From positions 1 to 5,567 of the forward strand of contig JAQGKC010000353.1 of NCBI GenBank assembly GCA_028290305.1: a stretch of DNA of 5,567 nucleotides. Direction: 5' to 3'. The position numbers and the translations under genes were made by a program. The notes beneath the pieces were generated by a model. The model was given only the letters and a program-made list of their open reading frames with translations. It searched no databases and had not been told where the DNA came from. This stretch comes from Bradyrhizobium sp. (GTDB lineage: Bacteria; Pseudomonadota; Alphaproteobacteria; Rhizobiales; Xanthobacteraceae). Shown piece after piece: positions 4,532 through 5,567 of the stretch (its first letter is position 1; each line of letters opens with the position of its first letter).

Positions 4532-5332
4532 ATGACAACTGTCATCGATCCGGCAACAGTCCTTAGAGCGACGAAGGACGCGGGAGCAGCCTTAGCTAGC
4601 GCTATGTCCATCGCACAACAAAAACAAACTGATCTTTTAAACCAGCTTTCTGATGCGAAGATCGCTCTCGACGCTGCAGAAGTGGCCTTCGCTGAATTGG
4701 AAGTTGAAGTACGCAAGGCGTCTCCCGACGTTCAGGCCCTTCAGGCAAAAGCTGCACAAGCGACAGCTAATTCAGCAGCCGCGCTCAAATCAAGTTCGGA
4801 ATTGATTGGCGCTGTCGGCTTTGTCGGCACAATCGGAAGCCCGGTTGACGAATGGAAGGAATGCCGCGCCACCATCGATCGTTGCGACAAAATACTTGTT
4901 GATTTGCGCAAGACGGGGTTTGGCTTCGTGACCGCCGTCGTAGGTGCTGCGACATTCCTATTCAGCGGCGCCACCGACTTTTCCGCCAAGTCATCGATAT
5001 TGGTAATGCTAGTTGTCCTAATCGCCACACTATACTTTATCGACCTCGCCCACCAAACGTGGTTGGGCGTCGCGGTAAAGACGGCGGGAAGCCTAGAAAA
5101 GCGTCTCGGCTTCTCACTCACTCAAAATATCGGCGTCGAATTCGCAGCAGCGAGAGCCGTTGGTTTGGGCTTCTGGCTTTACTTCATTTTGCTGTTTGCA
5201 ACATGTGCCATTTTTTGGTTCTCGGTCCCAAAAGAGGCGCCCATGAGCGGGCATCACATAACGGTGGGCGTAGCATTTTTTGTCGGCCTTGCCTCAATGA
5301 TCATAGGCTTGTGTGTTTCACATAAGAAGTAA
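4532..5332 (+). CDS. Predicted four-helix membrane protein with coiled-coil N-terminus, 266 aa
   Basis: From the ATG at 4532 the protein has a soluble Ala-rich N-terminal half with heptad-like helices (about residues 25-90, e.g. QQKQTDLLNQLSDAKIALDA), then four hydrophobic segments: ~129-146 (FGFVTAVVGAATFLFSG), ~154-172 (SSILVMLVVLIATLYFIDL), ~208-231 (WLYFILLFATCAIFWF) and ~241-262 (VAFFVGLASMIIGLCV). Between the second and third lies D-x-x-H-Q-x-W-L...A-V...S-L-E-K-R-L-G-F-S-L-T (171-197), which looks like a conserved loop or helix. There is no signal peptide, so it should sit in the inner membrane with most soluble mass on one side. The family is not recognised. Stand-alone helical 2TM/4TM proteins in islands are sometimes defence effectors (as in SLATT-type systems), but no partner nuclease, cyclase or sensor is seen, so this is speculation. 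An upstream TTG at 4505 has no usable ribosome binding site. Codon usage is consistent throughout and the gene looks intact. Confidence 0.8.
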   Translation: MTTVIDPATVLRATKDAGAALASAMSIAQQKQTDLLNQLSDAKIALDAAEVAFAELEVEVRKASPDVQALQAKAAQATANSAAALKSSSELIGAVGFVGTIGSPVDEWKECRATIDRCDKILVDLRKTGFGFVTAVVGAATFLFSGATDFSAKSSILVMLVVLIATLYFIDLAHQTWLGVAVKTAGSLEKRLGFSLTQNIGVEFAAARAVGLGFWLYFILLFATCAIFWFSVPKEAPMSGHHITVGVAFFVGLASMIIGLCVSHKK

Positions 5333-5352
5333 GTCAATTCGTGGGAGTGGAT

Positions 5353-5567
5353 TTATCGGTCATCGTCGGGATGAACCCCCTGATAGGGCCCATTCTCACT
5401 CGTCTCGGTCAACTTGGTCATATGCACCGGTGGCTTATACCGGCACGTTCCGCAGGATCGGTATCGGAACGACCCTCCAAGCTTCCAGACCGGCGCATCG
5501 CGAGGCCGGCGAATGGCGTCAAGCGGGTTGCTGCCGCGGGTCTTACAGAGATTGCAATCGACTTCCA
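5353..5567 (-). CDS. CxxC...CxxC zinc-ribbon-like small protein, 5' end beyond right edge
   Basis: A minus-strand frame open from the right edge to a TAA at 5353-5355 gives 70 residues. They begin EVDCNLCKTRGSNPLDAIRR, then read PRDAPVWKLGGSFRYRSCGT with CRYKPPVHMTKLTE, and end GPYQGVHPDDDR. C-x2-C in the first segment and C-x2-C in SCGTCR form a likely zinc site. From memory this resembles a family of short uncharacterised proteins in sphingomonads and rhizobia with P-R-x-x-P-x-W-K-L, a Cys pair, R-Y-x-P-P-V-x-M-x-K-L-T and a C-terminal H-P-D-x-x-R. Only the N-terminus is missing. A DNA- or RNA-binding role is plausible but unproven. It converges with the membrane-protein gene (20 bases between stops), without an obvious terminator. 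Confidence 0.75.
   Translation of the reverse strand, partial: EVDCNLCKTRGSNPLDAIRRPRDAPVWKLGGSFRYRSCGTCRYKPPVHMTKLTETSENGPYQGVHPDDDR

Noticed and set aside
4741..5121. Minus-strand open frame, 126 codons
   Set aside because: It is antisense to the membrane-protein gene, whose hydrophobic pattern is clearly real.

Overview
The window looks like accessory DNA from an alphaproteobacterium. A sphingomonad (Sphingomonas/Sphingobium/Novosphingobium type) or a relative is most likely. This rests on family resemblance of several small proteins (the 67-residue protein at 3323-3526, the 70-residue protein at 2624-2836 and the Cys-rich protein at the right edge), recalled from memory and not searched. 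No housekeeping gene, tRNA, rRNA or CRISPR array is visible. Genes are short, widely spaced and mostly unnamed, and an integrase remnant sits in the middle, as expected in an integrated element or genomic island that is partly decayed.

Left part (1-1475), all on the minus strand. A promoter near 1448-1475 and a leader with an 8-bp hairpin precede an AlpA/excisionase-like helix-turn-helix protein (1107-1358). This overlaps by ATGA a 92-residue Cys-rich protein (832-1110) of the CxCxC...SGxxxSCGC type known from phage HNH/AP2 endonucleases. A ~160-bp non-coding stretch rich in nested inverted repeats (631-790) follows. Then come an acidic 110-residue hypothetical protein (135-467) and, two bases after its stop, a second small gene (1-132) that runs off the left edge.

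Middle part (1588-2836). The minus strand carries the C-terminal catalytic half of a tyrosine recombinase (HxxR, H and Tyr boxes present, N-terminal half and first catalytic Arg absent). One base after its stop begins a 191-residue hypothetical gene. Just upstream of the remnant, in divergent orientation, lies a 70-residue small protein with a good ribosome binding site.

Right part (2837-5567). A gene-poor stretch leads to a conserved-looking 67-residue plus-strand protein (3323-3526), convergent with a 147-residue minus-strand hypothetical protein (3564-4007). About 520 bp of non-coding DNA follow, holding a perfect 24-bp palindrome (4101-4124), a second hairpin (4282-4299) and a promoter-like TATAAT. 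A 266-residue predicted membrane protein comes next (4532-5332: long helical/coiled-coil N-terminus, four hydrophobic segments). At the right edge is the C-terminal part of a minus-strand CxxC...CxxC zinc-ribbon-like protein (5353-5567).

How the genes work together can only be inferred. The AlpA-like regulator, Cys-rich protein and recombinase remnant look like leftovers of element excision/integration control. The others look like cargo of unknown function. The best candidates for something undescribed are the structured element at 631-790, the 24-bp palindrome and the four-helix membrane protein.
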